Positions 28,532 through 37,325 of a stretch of DNA of 64,000 bases are shown here, piece after piece. The translations under genes were made by a program, and so were the position numbers. The stretch comes from Rhizobiaceae bacterium (GTDB lineage Bacteria; Pseudomonadota; Alphaproteobacteria; Rhizobiales; Rhizobiaceae): assembly GCA_019635775.1 (NCBI GenBank), contig JAHBYU010000002.1, positions 248,001 through 312,000 of the forward strand, read 5' to 3'. How positions within the stretch are numbered: position 1 is the first letter of the stretch; each line of letters starts with the position of its first letter. The notes below the pieces were generated by a model. The model was not told the origin of the DNA. It did no database searches and saw only the letters and a program-made list of their open reading frames with translations.

Positions 28532-28981
28532 ATGCGCGAGAAAATCAGCGATGCCCTGAAAACCTCAATGAAATCGGGCGACAAGGCGCGTCTTTCGACG
28601 CTGCGCATGATCAACGCGGCAATCCAGGATCGCGACATCGCAAACCGGGGTGCCGGCAAGCCCGCCGCCGATGACGACGAGATTCTGCAGATTCTGAGCA
28701 AGATGGTGAAGCAGCGCCAGGAATCGGCCAAGGCGTTCGAGGACGGCAACAGGCCGGAACTCGCCGCCGCGGAAAACGCGGAAATCGCCATCATCTCCGA
28801 TTTCCTGCCGCGCCAGATGGACGAGACCGAGGCGAAGGCCGCCATCGGCGAGGCGATCCGCAGCACGGGTGCGTCCGGTGTTCGCGACATGGGCAAGGTG
28901 ATGGCGGAGCTCAAGGCGAAATACACAGGCCAGATGGATTTCGGCAGGGCGAGCGGCTGGGTCAAGGAACAGCTGGGCTAG
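28532..28981 (+). CDS. GatB/YqeY domain protein
   Basis: A 149-residue all-helical protein with MREKISDALKTSMKSGDKAR at its start, EILQILSKMVKQRQESA in the middle and the C-terminal VRDMGKVMAELKAKYTGQMD. These are the signature segments of the YqeY family, which shares the tail domain of the GatB amidotransferase subunit and may bind tRNA. Its precise role is unknown. The ATG at 28532 follows a GGAGAC element. The antiporter gene starts one base after its stop codon, implying co-transcription. Confidence 0.92.
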   Translation: MREKISDALKTSMKSGDKARLSTLRMINAAIQDRDIANRGAGKPAADDDEILQILSKMVKQRQESAKAFEDGNRPELAAAENAEIAIISDFLPRQMDETEAKAAIGEAIRSTGASGVRDMGKVMAELKAKYTGQMDFGRASGWVKEQLG

Positions 28982-28982
28982 C

Positions 28983-30416
28983 ATGAGGATGGGAGTGATG
29001 AGGCCCGTTGCGCTGGCCGCTACGAGCGCGACCGCGTTCCTGATGTCGGCGGGCATTGCCTTCGCCGCCGAGGGCCTGCCGGGCGAGACGATGTCGCTTT
29101 GGTGGGGGTTGCCCTTCGCCGGGATATTGCTGTGCATCGCCACCGGGCCGCTGCTCTATCCCCATTTCTGGGAACACCATTACGGCAAGTTCTCTGCGTT
29201 CTGGGCCGCGCTGGTCATCATTCCGATGGCGGTGATGTTCGGCGTCCACACGACGCTGGAAGCGACGCTGCACACGCTGCTCCTGGAATACATCTCCTTC
29301 ATCATCCTGCTGTTCGCGCTGTTCACCATATCCGGCGGCGTTCTCGTCACCGGCAACATTCACGGCACGCCGCTGATGAATGTCGGCCTGTTGCTGATCG
29401 GTTCGCTGATGGCGTCGGTCATTGGAACCACCGGCGCGTCGATGATCATGATCCGACCGATCATCCGCGCGAATGACAACCGGCCGTTCAACGCGCATGT
29501 CATCGTCTTCTTCATCTTCCTCGTCTCGAACATCGGCGGTTCGCTGACGCCGCTCGGCGACCCGCCGCTTTTCATCGGCTTCCTCCGCGGCGTCGACTTC
29601 TTCTGGACCACCACACACCTGTTCTGGGAGATGCTGCTGACCGGCGTGATCGTGCTGGCAGTCTTCTTCGCGCTCGACACGTGGCTGCACCACAAGGAAG
29701 AGGGCATGCCGAAGATCAAGGATCCGACGCCGGACAAGAAGGTCGCCCTGAAAGGCCTGACGAACCTGCCGCTGATGGCCGGCGTGATCGTCGCGATCCT
29801 GATTTCCGGCGTCTGGCGGCCTGGTGTCGCGTTTACCGTCGCCGGCGTGTCGGTGGAATGGCAGAACCTGTTGCGCGACGCGGCGATCCTTGCGTTCGCG
29901 ATCCTGTCGCTTGCGATCACGCCAAGGGGCTATCGCGTGGCGAACGGTTTCACCTGGGGGCCGATCGTGGAGGTGGCCAAGCTATTCCTTGGCATCTTCA
30001 TCTGCATCATACCGGTCATCGCCATCCTGCGCGGCGGCCTCGACGGCGCGCTGGGGCCCCTGGTGTCGCTGGTGACGGGTGCCGACGGCTCGCCCAACAA
30101 CCTCGCCTACTTCTGGCTGACCGGCATCCTGTCGTCCTTCCTCGACAATGCGCCGACCTATCTTGTGTTCTTCGAGATGGCCAGCGGCGACCCGCAGCGC
30201 CTGATGGGCGAACTCGCCATGACGCTTGCGGCGATCTCCGCCGGCGCGGTTTTCATGGGCGCGAACACCTATATCGGCAATGCACCGAATTTCATGGTCT
30301 ACGCGGTCGCACGCTCAAGCGGCATAAACATGCCGAGCTTCTTCGGCTACATGCTGTGGTCGGGGGCAGTCCTGATACCGACGTTCATCATAGTGGGGTT
30401 CGTCTTCTTCGCCTGA
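28983..30416 (+). CDS. sodium:proton antiporter (NhaD/CitMHS-like)
   Basis: A 477-residue protein with about 12 hydrophobic segments, beginning with a signal-like helix ending AFAAEGLPG. Characteristic ion-transporter stretches are SVIGTTGASMIMIRP, LVSNIGGSLTPLGDPPLFIGFLRG and ILSSFLDNAPTYLVFFEMA, typical of the NhaD and citrate/H+ (CitMHS-like) branch of the IT superfamily. It likely exchanges Na+ for H+ across the inner membrane. It starts one base after the YqeY stop codon. Whether it can use citrate instead is not clear from sequence. Confidence 0.85.
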   Translation: MRMGVMRPVALAATSATAFLMSAGIAFAAEGLPGETMSLWWGLPFAGILLCIATGPLLYPHFWEHHYGKFSAFWAALVIIPMAVMFGVHTTLEATLHTLLLEYISFIILLFALFTISGGVLVTGNIHGTPLMNVGLLLIGSLMASVIGTTGASMIMIRPIIRANDNRPFNAHVIVFFIFLVSNIGGSLTPLGDPPLFIGFLRGVDFFWTTTHLFWEMLLTGVIVLAVFFALDTWLHHKEEGMPKIKDPTPDKKVALKGLTNLPLMAGVIVAILISGVWRPGVAFTVAGVSVEWQNLLRDAAILAFAILSLAITPRGYRVANGFTWGPIVEVAKLFLGIFICIIPVIAILRGGLDGALGPLVSLVTGADGSPNNLAYFWLTGILSSFLDNAPTYLVFFEMASGDPQRLMGELAMTLAAISAGAVFMGANTYIGNAPNFMVYAVARSSGINMPSFFGYMLWSGAVLIPTFIIVGFVFFA

Positions 30417-30432
30417 ACGGAGGGTCTATCGA

Positions 30433-31269
30433 ATGCAAGAACGACAGTTCGGTCCTCTTGCCGAGCAGGTTTCGGTCATAGGGCAGGGAACGTGGCAGCT
30501 TGACGGACGCGACGACGCCGGTGCGATCGCGGCACTGCGGCGTGGCCTGGACATGGGCATGACGCATGTCGACACGGCCGAGATGTATGGTGAAGCCGAG
30601 CCGCTGGTCGCCAAGGCGATCGAAGGACGCCGCGACGAAGTGTTCCTCGTCTCGAAGGTGTTGCCGAGCAATGGCTCGCGCGCCGGCACGGTCAAGGCCT
30701 GCGAACGCTCACTTGCGCGGCTGAAGACGGACAGGCTCGATTGCTATATTCTGCAGTGGCGGGGCGGCTATCCCCTCGAAGACACTTTCGCTGCCTTCGA
30801 GGACCTTCAGCGCGCCGGCAAGATCCGCTCATGGGGTGTCAGCAATTTCGATGCGGACGACCTGGACGAGGCGCTCGCTCTTGTCGGCGAAGGCAGGATT
30901 GCGTGCAATCAGGTGCTTTATCACGTGCAGGAACGCGCCATCGAGCATGCGGTGATCCCCTGGTGCGAGAAGCACAAGGTCGCGGTCGTCGCCTACAGCC
31001 CCTTTGGCAGCGGCGGATTTCCGGCGTCATCATCTGCCGGCGGACGTGTGCTTGGCGACATTGCAGACGCACATGGCGTGACGCCGAGACAGGTGGTGCT
31101 GGCTTTCCTGACACGCACGGCGTCCGTATTCGCCATTCCGAAGGCCGCGAGCGCCGGCCATGCCGCCGACAATGCGGCAGCGGGCGATCTCGTGCTTTCG
31201 AAAGAGGACATCAGGCGGATCGACGAGGCTTTCCCGCGCGGGCGTCCGAAATCGCTGCCGATGATCTGA
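30433..31269 (+). CDS. aldo/keto reductase with substituted catalytic His
   Basis: A 278-residue TIM-barrel NADPH-dependent oxidoreductase. The start is VIGQGTWQLDG, then THVDTAEMYG carrying D47 and Y52, and VSKVLP with K75 of the catalytic tetrad. The fourth tetrad position, normally His in an LHW motif, is Gln here (ILQWRGG, Q108). The cofactor-binding end AIPKAASAGHAADNAAA is intact. The substitution may reduce or alter carbonyl reduction. A GGAGGG ribosome binding site lies 7-12 bases before the ATG, and the antiporter gene ends just upstream. Confidence 0.9.
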   Translation: MQERQFGPLAEQVSVIGQGTWQLDGRDDAGAIAALRRGLDMGMTHVDTAEMYGEAEPLVAKAIEGRRDEVFLVSKVLPSNGSRAGTVKACERSLARLKTDRLDCYILQWRGGYPLEDTFAAFEDLQRAGKIRSWGVSNFDADDLDEALALVGEGRIACNQVLYHVQERAIEHAVIPWCEKHKVAVVAYSPFGSGGFPASSSAGGRVLGDIADAHGVTPRQVVLAFLTRTASVFAIPKAASAGHAADNAAAGDLVLSKEDIRRIDEAFPRGRPKSLPMI

Positions 31270-31282
31270 GCCTCAGCCGGAA

Positions 31283-32467
31283 TCAATCCAGTCGGACGGG
31301 CGCAGGCGGCACCGCTCCGCTGCGCTTTTCCCAGACATAGGAGCCGATCGCGACAAGCGTCGCGACGGTCATCGAAACCACCCCCACCAGCGGAAGGCTG
31401 CGATAGGGCAGGCCTGCATTCAGCATCATTGCGCCGAGGGAAGCGGCGATCGCTATGCCCACGTTGAACCCCGACGGGATGAGCGAGGAGGCGAGGTTGG
31501 GCGCATCCGTCGTCCAGCTCAGGATGCGGGTCTGGATTGGCGTCCCGATCGCGAAGTTGATACCGCTCCATACGAACAGCGTGGCAACCATCGGGACGGG
31601 CGAGGGGCTGGCGAAATAGATCGCCACCATTGTCACGGCCTGCAACGCAGGCAGGATCATCAGGGTGGGCAGCAGAAAACGCGCCGAAAGCTTCCCGCCG
31701 ATGAAGACACCGAGCGTGGAACCGACTCCACAGAGCAGCAGCACGAAGGGAACCGTCCCCGCATCGAGGCCGGTTACCTCCTGAAGCAGAGGCGTGATGT
31801 AGGTGTAGGGCACGAACTGGCAGAGCATCAGCATCAGCATGATGACAAGGCACGTCCAGACCTGCTGGCGACCGAGCACCCGCACCTCGTTCATGAAGCC
31901 GGCCGGCCGGGCCGACATGCCGGCACCCCCCGGCAAGAGCAGCGCCATCGCCGGCACCGCGATGAGGCCGAGCACGAACATCGCCCAGAAGGTCGCCCGC
32001 CATCCCCAGATCGTCCCGATTGCGGTACCGAGCGGAACGCCAACAATGCCCGAAACGGTCAGGCCCGCGAGAATGAGCGCGACCGCCATGCCCCGCTGTT
32101 CGGGCCGCACGAGGCCGATTCCCACCACCATGGCGACGCCGAAATAGACGCCATGCGCCACCGCGATCACCACGCGAAGCGCAAGCATGGAGAAAAAGTC
32201 GGGCGCGACGGCGCAGGCGGCCTGTCCGGTGGTAAACGCAACGAGGAGCGAGACGAGCAAGGTCTTTCGCGCCACCCGGACGGTGGCAATGGTCAGCAGC
32301 GGTCCACCGACCGCTATGCCGATTGCATAGCCCGATACGAGGTAGCCTGCGTTCGGTATCGAGGCGCCAAGGCCTTCGGCGACCTGCGGCAGAACGCCCG
32401 CGATGACGAATTCGGTCGTGCCGAAAGCAAAGGCGGCGAAGAAGAGTGCGACAAGCGGAAGGGGCAT
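31283..32467 (-). CDS. MFS transporter (drug/arabinose efflux-like)
   Basis: A 394-residue protein with about 12 transmembrane segments. FGTTEFVIAGVLP in helix 1 is the signature of the DHA1 drug:H+ antiporter group, and a GVPLGTAIG motif in helix 5 (antiporter motif C-like) supports proton-coupled export. Motif A-like sequence lies between helices 2 and 3 (TVRVARKTLL). Likely substrates are small hydrophobic compounds or sugars; none can be named. It is convergent with the aldo/keto reductase gene, with 13 bases between stops. Confidence 0.88.
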   Translation of the reverse strand: MPLPLVALFFAAFAFGTTEFVIAGVLPQVAEGLGASIPNAGYLVSGYAIGIAVGGPLLTIATVRVARKTLLVSLLVAFTTGQAACAVAPDFFSMLALRVVIAVAHGVYFGVAMVVGIGLVRPEQRGMAVALILAGLTVSGIVGVPLGTAIGTIWGWRATFWAMFVLGLIAVPAMALLLPGGAGMSARPAGFMNEVRVLGRQQVWTCLVIMLMLMLCQFVPYTYITPLLQEVTGLDAGTVPFVLLLCGVGSTLGVFIGGKLSARFLLPTLMILPALQAVTMVAIYFASPSPVPMVATLFVWSGINFAIGTPIQTRILSWTTDAPNLASSLIPSGFNVGIAIAASLGAMMLNAGLPYRSLPLVGVVSMTVATLVAIGSYVWEKRSGAVPPAPVRLD

Positions 32468-32572
32468 GGATCAGGTCTCGACGGAGCGGCGAGAAACCAC
32501 GAAAGCGACAGACGGGCAACCGGGAATTTTTGACTTGGCTTTCAGTTTCGCTTCACGGCCGGCGCCACGATG

Positions 32573-34234
32573 TCAGCCGGCCGCAAGGCGCGAGCCGCGC
32601 AAGAGGCCATGTTCCTCAAGGACCGGATAGGCGATCGAGGCGAGCAGCGAGTTGATCTGCTTCAGGTCGCGGATCGTGTCGAGGTGGATGGTGCTCGTCT
32701 CGATGCTCTTTGCCGTCCCTTCGCGCAATCTGGCGAAATGGCTGTTGCTCGAGGACTTCTCCACGTCGCGCAGACGATCCTTCTCCAGCACGAGCTGGCG
32801 GGCGGTCGCCGGGTCGCGCGACACCAGCACGTTGAAGGCCAGCCGGGCATTGGCAAGCACCGCGGCATGGAAGCTCGCAAGCTCGCGCCAGCCTTCCGGG
32901 GTGAACTCCAGCCCGCGCTCCATCTTCTTGCGGACATGCGCCAGCATGTTGCGCACGATAATGTCGCCGACCTGTTCCAGCTTTACCGAAGCACCGATCA
33001 GTTCCTGGCAGCGAAGCGCCTCGTCCTCGTTGAGCTGCCGGCTGGTGAGCTTCGCAAGGTAGATCTTGATCGCGGCATGCTTGCGGTCCACCCGGTCGTC
33101 GAGCGCGGCGAGGGCCTTGATCTTCTGGTCGTCAGCCGCCTCATAAAGCTCCATGATTTTCGCCAGCATGATCTCGACCGTTTCACACACGCCGACCACC
33201 TCGCGCGTGGCGTTGGCCAGGGCCTGCGGCGGGGTATCTAGAGCGGCTTCGGAAAGCGCCGAGATTTCCGCTGTGGAGAGGTCTTCGGGCGTTTCTGCGG
33301 TGCTGGTGGAAACGATGCGCTCAGCAACGCGATAGACCATCCCGGCGAGCGGCATGCCGATTATGACCAGCGCGATATTGAAGGCGATGTGCGCGTTGAC
33401 AAGCTGCGAGGCGACCGTCGTGCCCAGCAGGTCGAGCGGCGGCGGCGCAAGGATCAGGCCGATCAGCGCGAGGAGCGCTCCGACGCCCCGCAGGATGAGA
33501 TTGCCGAGAGGCACAGCCCGTGCCTTCGCAGGCGAGGCGCGTGACAGGACCACGGCGATGACGCCGCCGCCGAGGTTTGCGCCCAGAATGAGAACGACGC
33601 CAAGCTCGACCGGGACGAGATCGCGCGCCGCCAGCGCCACGACGAGCAAAATCGCCGCGACGGAGGAGTGAAACAGCCAGGTCATGATGGCCGCGAGCAG
33701 GAATGCCGTTATTGGGTCGCCGGAGAGGTAGTTGATGACAACCGGGAGGATGGGGCTCTCGCGCAGCGGCTCCGACGCCTCGCCAATAAGCCTGAGCGAC
33801 AGGATCAAAAGCCCGATCCCGATCAGGATGCGCCCCAGTTGCAGCAGGTCGCGCCGCGACGTAGCCATGAAGAGGGCCGTGCCGGCGACCAGACAGATGG
33901 GCACGAGTTCCTGAAGGTTGAAGCTGAGCAGCTTGACTACAAGCGAGGAGCCGACATCCGCGCCGAGCACGGCAAGCAGGCCGGCTGTGCCGCCGACGAT
34001 ACCAGAGCCTGCGAAGGAGCCGACGATCAGCGATACCGCAGTCGCGCTCTGCAGACAGATGGCGAGAGCAGCGCCTGCGCCGACCGCAAGAACGGGGTTC
34101 TTCAGGATTGAGCGCAGCCTGACCCTGAGCACGTCTCCATAGGCGCGCTCGACACCGGTTCTCACCTGCCTCGTGGCGAAAAGAAGAAGGGCAACCGCTC
34201 CGGCAAGATGGAGCAGCACGAGCGAGCCGCTCAT
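32573..34234 (-). CDS. Na/Pi cotransporter family protein with PhoU-like domain
   Basis: A 553-residue protein. The N-terminal half has two inverted Na/Pi-cotransporter repeats, each with a QSATAVSLIVGSFAGSG- or HSSVAAILLVVALA-type motif containing the QSS/HSS core, across about 8-9 transmembrane segments. The C-terminal 200 residues are a helical PhoU-like domain (VCETVEIMLAKIMELYEA, VKLEQVGDIIVRNMLAHVRK). Members import phosphate with Na+ or export it. Sigma factor or Pho control sites were not recognised upstream. Confidence 0.92.
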   Translation of the reverse strand: MSGSLVLLHLAGAVALLLFATRQVRTGVERAYGDVLRVRLRSILKNPVLAVGAGAALAICLQSATAVSLIVGSFAGSGIVGGTAGLLAVLGADVGSSLVVKLLSFNLQELVPICLVAGTALFMATSRRDLLQLGRILIGIGLLILSLRLIGEASEPLRESPILPVVINYLSGDPITAFLLAAIMTWLFHSSVAAILLVVALAARDLVPVELGVVLILGANLGGGVIAVVLSRASPAKARAVPLGNLILRGVGALLALIGLILAPPPLDLLGTTVASQLVNAHIAFNIALVIIGMPLAGMVYRVAERIVSTSTAETPEDLSTAEISALSEAALDTPPQALANATREVVGVCETVEIMLAKIMELYEAADDQKIKALAALDDRVDRKHAAIKIYLAKLTSRQLNEDEALRCQELIGASVKLEQVGDIIVRNMLAHVRKKMERGLEFTPEGWRELASFHAAVLANARLAFNVLVSRDPATARQLVLEKDRLRDVEKSSSNSHFARLREGTAKSIETSTIHLDTIRDLKQINSLLASIAYPVLEEHGLLRGSRLAAG

Positions 34235-34566
34235 GGCATGCCTGCTGACGACGCCGGCGCTGCGCTGGAAAAGGGGAAGATGGTGAAGTCGGTATTCATG
34301 GCGATCGAAATGATTTTAGCCGGATAATAAAATTCGGCAATCTCCTGTGCAGGCTTCCTGGCGACCCGCCGTGACGGAAAACAGATAGCCGGACAATGAA
34401 TCAGTCCTGTGTCGCCGCTCCGGCGGCATCCTGCCGTTTCATGAATCAAATTGAAAATTAACAAAGGTAAACGTCTGAATCCATTACGGAATTGTAATGA
34501 GCCCATTCAGTTTGGGTTCATATGGCGGGTTCTATTCCTTGTGCATCGAAATAAGGAGTACCCGTC
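34235..34566. other. AT-rich intergenic region upstream of the RcnB-like gene
   Basis: No gene is seen. This is one of the most AT-rich stretches of the window. It contains three GAATC sites at 34398, 34443 and 34477 and a direct repeat TTCA (34506-34509) and TTCA (34517-34520) with an 11-base period, the spacing used by OmpR-type regulators. The AAGGAG ribosome binding site of the next gene is at its right end. Confidence 0.5.
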
Positions 34567-34920
34567 ATGAAACGTCTTGTTCTTTCCGCTGTCGCCCTTT
34601 CCATGCTGGCCCTTCCCGTCGCCCAGGCACAGGCCGGTCCGCGCCACGAGCAGCCCCGCTACGAACAGCAGTGGAAGAAGCCCGGCTACGACCAGAAGCG
34701 CAAGCACGGCTACGACAAGCGTCAGTCAATGAAGCGACACCACTGGCAGCGCGGCCATCGCGTTCCCGACTGGCAGCGCCGGCATGTCGTGAAGGATTAT
34801 CACCGCTATGGCCTGCGCCGCCCCGGTCATGGCCAGCAGTGGGTCCGCGTGGACAATGACTTCCTGTTGATCTCGATTGCATCGGGCATCATCGGCGGCT
34901 TCATCGCAAGCCAGTACTAA
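34567..34920 (+). CDS. RcnB-family periplasmic protein
   Basis: A 117-residue exported protein with a typical signal peptide (MKRLVLSAVALSMLALPVAQ then AQAG). The mature part is rich in His, Arg, Tyr and Gln (KKPGYDQKRKHGYDKRQ, then KRHHWQRGHRVP). The C-terminal segment VKDYHRYGLRRPGHGQQWVRVDNDFLLISIASGII is the RcnB domain, named for a periplasmic protein needed for nickel/cobalt homeostasis. Metal binding is plausible but not shown. A strong terminator follows directly. Confidence 0.88.
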   Translation: MKRLVLSAVALSMLALPVAQAQAGPRHEQPRYEQQWKKPGYDQKRKHGYDKRQSMKRHHWQRGHRVPDWQRRHVVKDYHRYGLRRPGHGQQWVRVDNDFLLISIASGIIGGFIASQY

Positions 34921-34944
34921 GTCTCTACCCTCCCTGCCTCCAGC

Positions 34945-34974
34945 TGGCGGCCCCACGAGGGCCGCCATTTTTTT
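34945..34974 (+). terminator. Rho-independent terminator
   Basis: TGGCGGCCC (34945-34953) pairs perfectly with GGGCCGCCA (34959-34967) over a 5-base loop, followed by seven T residues. It ends the RcnB-like transcript. Confidence 0.9.
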
Positions 34975-35064
34975 GCCCTGTGAATCGCGGGCAAGGGGTT
35001 GAATTGATGTCGCCCTGCGGCACCCTCGTGCTTATATGGGGGCCAAAGAGAACCAATTCCGCCC

Positions 35065-37032
35065 ATGCGCTTCGACAACGCCTTTCTCGACGAGATACGC
35101 GACCGCGTGCCGATTTCATCGGTCATCGGCCAGCGCGTCACGTGGGACAGGAAAAAGACAAATGCCTCGCGGGGCGATTATTGGGCCTGTTGCCCCTTCC
35201 ACGGCGAGAACACGCCTTCCTTCCACTGCGAGGACAAGAAGGGCCGTTACCACTGCTTCGGATGCGGGGTGACGGGCGACCATTTCCGCTTCCTGACCGA
35301 ACTTGAGGGCGTCAGTTTTCCGGAGGCCGTGGAGCGCATCGCCGGTCTAGCCGGTGTGCCCATGCCGGCGCGCGACGAGAGGGCCGAGGCCCGCGAGAAG
35401 CAGCGCGCCAGCCTGACGGACGTGATGGAACTGGCGACACGCTTCTTTCAGGACCAGTTGCAGTCAGCGGCCGGAGCACGGGCAAGAGCCTATCTGCGCG
35501 ATCGCGGCCTGACGCCGGCAACGCAGCAGTCGTTCCGGCTGGGTTACGCGCCGGAGAGCCGAAACGCGCTGAAGGAGTTCCTGGCCTCGAAGGGCGTTGA
35601 AAAGGGGCAGATCGAGGCCTGTGGCCTTGTACGACACGGCAGCGACATCCCCGTTTCCTACGACTATTTCCGTGATCGGGTGATGTTCCCGATCCCTGAT
35701 TCGCGCGGCCGCATCATCGCCTTTGGCGGACGCGCGCTTTCGCCAGATGCGCTGGCCAAATACATGAACTCGCCCGAAACCGAGCTCTTCCACAAGGGCA
35801 ACGTGCTCTACAACTTCGTGCGTGCCCGCAAGGCCGGTGCGCGCGGCGGCCCGAACGGCGAAGGAAGCGTGATCGCCGTCGAAGGCTATATGGACGTGAT
35901 CGCGCTGGCGCAGGCCGGCTTCGAAAACGCGGTCGCGCCGCTGGGCACGGCGCTGACCGAAAACCAGATGGAACTGCTGTGGCGCATGTCGCCGGAACCG
36001 GTGCTCTGTTTCGACGGGGATGCGGCAGGTCTCAAGGCAGCCTGGCGCGCCGCCGATCTGGTGTTGCCCGGCATCGGGCCGGGCCGGACAGTCCGTTTTG
36101 CGCTTCTGCCCGAGGGTAAGGATCCCGACGACCTTGTGCGCGCGGAGGGCGCCGAGGCTTTCCGTCAGGTGCTGGAGGAGGCAAGGCCACTCGCCGATCT
36201 TCTCTGGATGCGCGAGACGGCCGGCGGCAATTTCGAGACGCCGGAACGCAAGGCGGAGCTGGAAAAGACGCTGCGTGAAGTAACCGGCCGCATCCGGGAC
36301 GAAAGCGTGCGCTTCCACTACGCGCAGGAGATGCGCGAGCGGGTGCAGACCTTTTTCGGAAGGGCGAGGCAAAAGCCGCTTCGCGCCGGCGAATGGGAAA
36401 AGCGTGGGCCGAATGCCCCGCCTGCGCAGGGGCAGGGCGGCCAGTTTGCCCGACCGGGCGCCGGCATGTCCCGGCTTGCCGTGTCCGAAAGCCTGGCGCG
36501 CTCGGCAATGGTGAAGCGCGCCGGCGGCGTGATGCCGTTGCGCGAGGCGGCCATCGTCGTGGCGCTTGTCAATCATCCGTCGCTGATCGACGAGAATTTC
36601 GAGCACACCGAGTTCCTCGAACTGTCTCACCCGGATCTGCGCCGACTGCATGTCACCATCCTCGACGCGCTGGCGCATGATGCCGCGAACGACCGTGACG
36701 AGGTTCTGGCTCGCGTGGACGCCGCAGGCGAGAGGGAGATATGGGAGCGCGCGGTTTCGCTCATCCGCAAGGCCAGGCTGTGGCCGGTCCTTGAGGATGC
36801 GGCGGTCGAGGATGCGCGCGAGGCGTTCGCCCAGGCGCTCCACTTGCACCGCAGCGCCGGCACTCTACATAAGGAACTCAAGGCGGCCGAGATGGCGCTC
36901 GCTACGGAACCGACCGATGAAAACTATCGTCATCTGGTCGAGATTCAGACCCAGTTCCGCGACGTACAGGCCACCGAAGCGTTGATTGAAGGATTCGGCA
37001 TTCCGTCCGGAAGGGCGGGGCGCAGCTTCTGA
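35065..37032 (+). CDS. dnaG: DNA primase
   Basis: A 655-residue primase that makes RNA primers at the replication fork with the DnaB helicase. The N-terminal zinc finger is CPFHGENTPSFHCEDKKGRYHCFGCGVTGDHFRF. The TOPRIM catalytic core includes VEGYMDVIALAQAGFENAVAPLGTALTENQ and the acidic CFDGDAAGLKAAWRA. A C-terminal helical DnaB-binding region completes it. The start MRFDNAFLDEIRDRVPI is standard. It lies 293 bases upstream of rpoD, the usual alphaproteobacterial pair. Confidence 0.97.
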   Translation: MRFDNAFLDEIRDRVPISSVIGQRVTWDRKKTNASRGDYWACCPFHGENTPSFHCEDKKGRYHCFGCGVTGDHFRFLTELEGVSFPEAVERIAGLAGVPMPARDERAEAREKQRASLTDVMELATRFFQDQLQSAAGARARAYLRDRGLTPATQQSFRLGYAPESRNALKEFLASKGVEKGQIEACGLVRHGSDIPVSYDYFRDRVMFPIPDSRGRIIAFGGRALSPDALAKYMNSPETELFHKGNVLYNFVRARKAGARGGPNGEGSVIAVEGYMDVIALAQAGFENAVAPLGTALTENQMELLWRMSPEPVLCFDGDAAGLKAAWRAADLVLPGIGPGRTVRFALLPEGKDPDDLVRAEGAEAFRQVLEEARPLADLLWMRETAGGNFETPERKAELEKTLREVTGRIRDESVRFHYAQEMRERVQTFFGRARQKPLRAGEWEKRGPNAPPAQGQGGQFARPGAGMSRLAVSESLARSAMVKRAGGVMPLREAAIVVALVNHPSLIDENFEHTEFLELSHPDLRRLHVTILDALAHDAANDRDEVLARVDAAGEREIWERAVSLIRKARLWPVLEDAAVEDAREAFAQALHLHRSAGTLHKELKAAEMALATEPTDENYRHLVEIQTQFRDVQATEALIEGFGIPSGRAGRSF

Positions 37033-37325
37033 GCATTTGATTCGCTTTTTTAACGCGAATCATGCGACAGGCGCTTGACCTTTGGCTAGAATGCCTGAAT
37101 CAGGTCGAATCGAAACGTTAACCTGCGAAAGGCCGCACGGAATTTATGCGGAATTTGTACAGCGGTCGGGTGGACGGAGGTGGGTGTCCGCCCCATCTGG
37201 CAGAGTTAATCAGTACTTAGGATACGTACGGAGACCGGCCCGACAGGACGGGTTGGCGAGTACGAAGGTTGTATCCGGTCCTGGCGTTTGGGGTATTTCC
37301 GGGATCGTTTGGAGAAGCTGAAAGC
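37033..37325. promoter_or_regulatory. dnaG-rpoD spacer with GANTC cluster
   Basis: No gene is seen. A TGATTCGC/GCGAATCA inverted repeat (37038-37045 and 37055-37062) follows the dnaG stop codon. Four GANTC sequences, the methylation site of the alphaproteobacterial enzyme CcrM, lie at 37039, 37057, 37097 and 37107. A TTAACC CtrA-like half-site is at 37118. The rpoD promoter should be in this region. Confidence 0.55.

Noticed and set aside
37082-37321. 79-residue frame between dnaG and rpoD
   Set aside because: No ribosome binding site, unusual composition, and it overlaps the expected rpoD promoter region.
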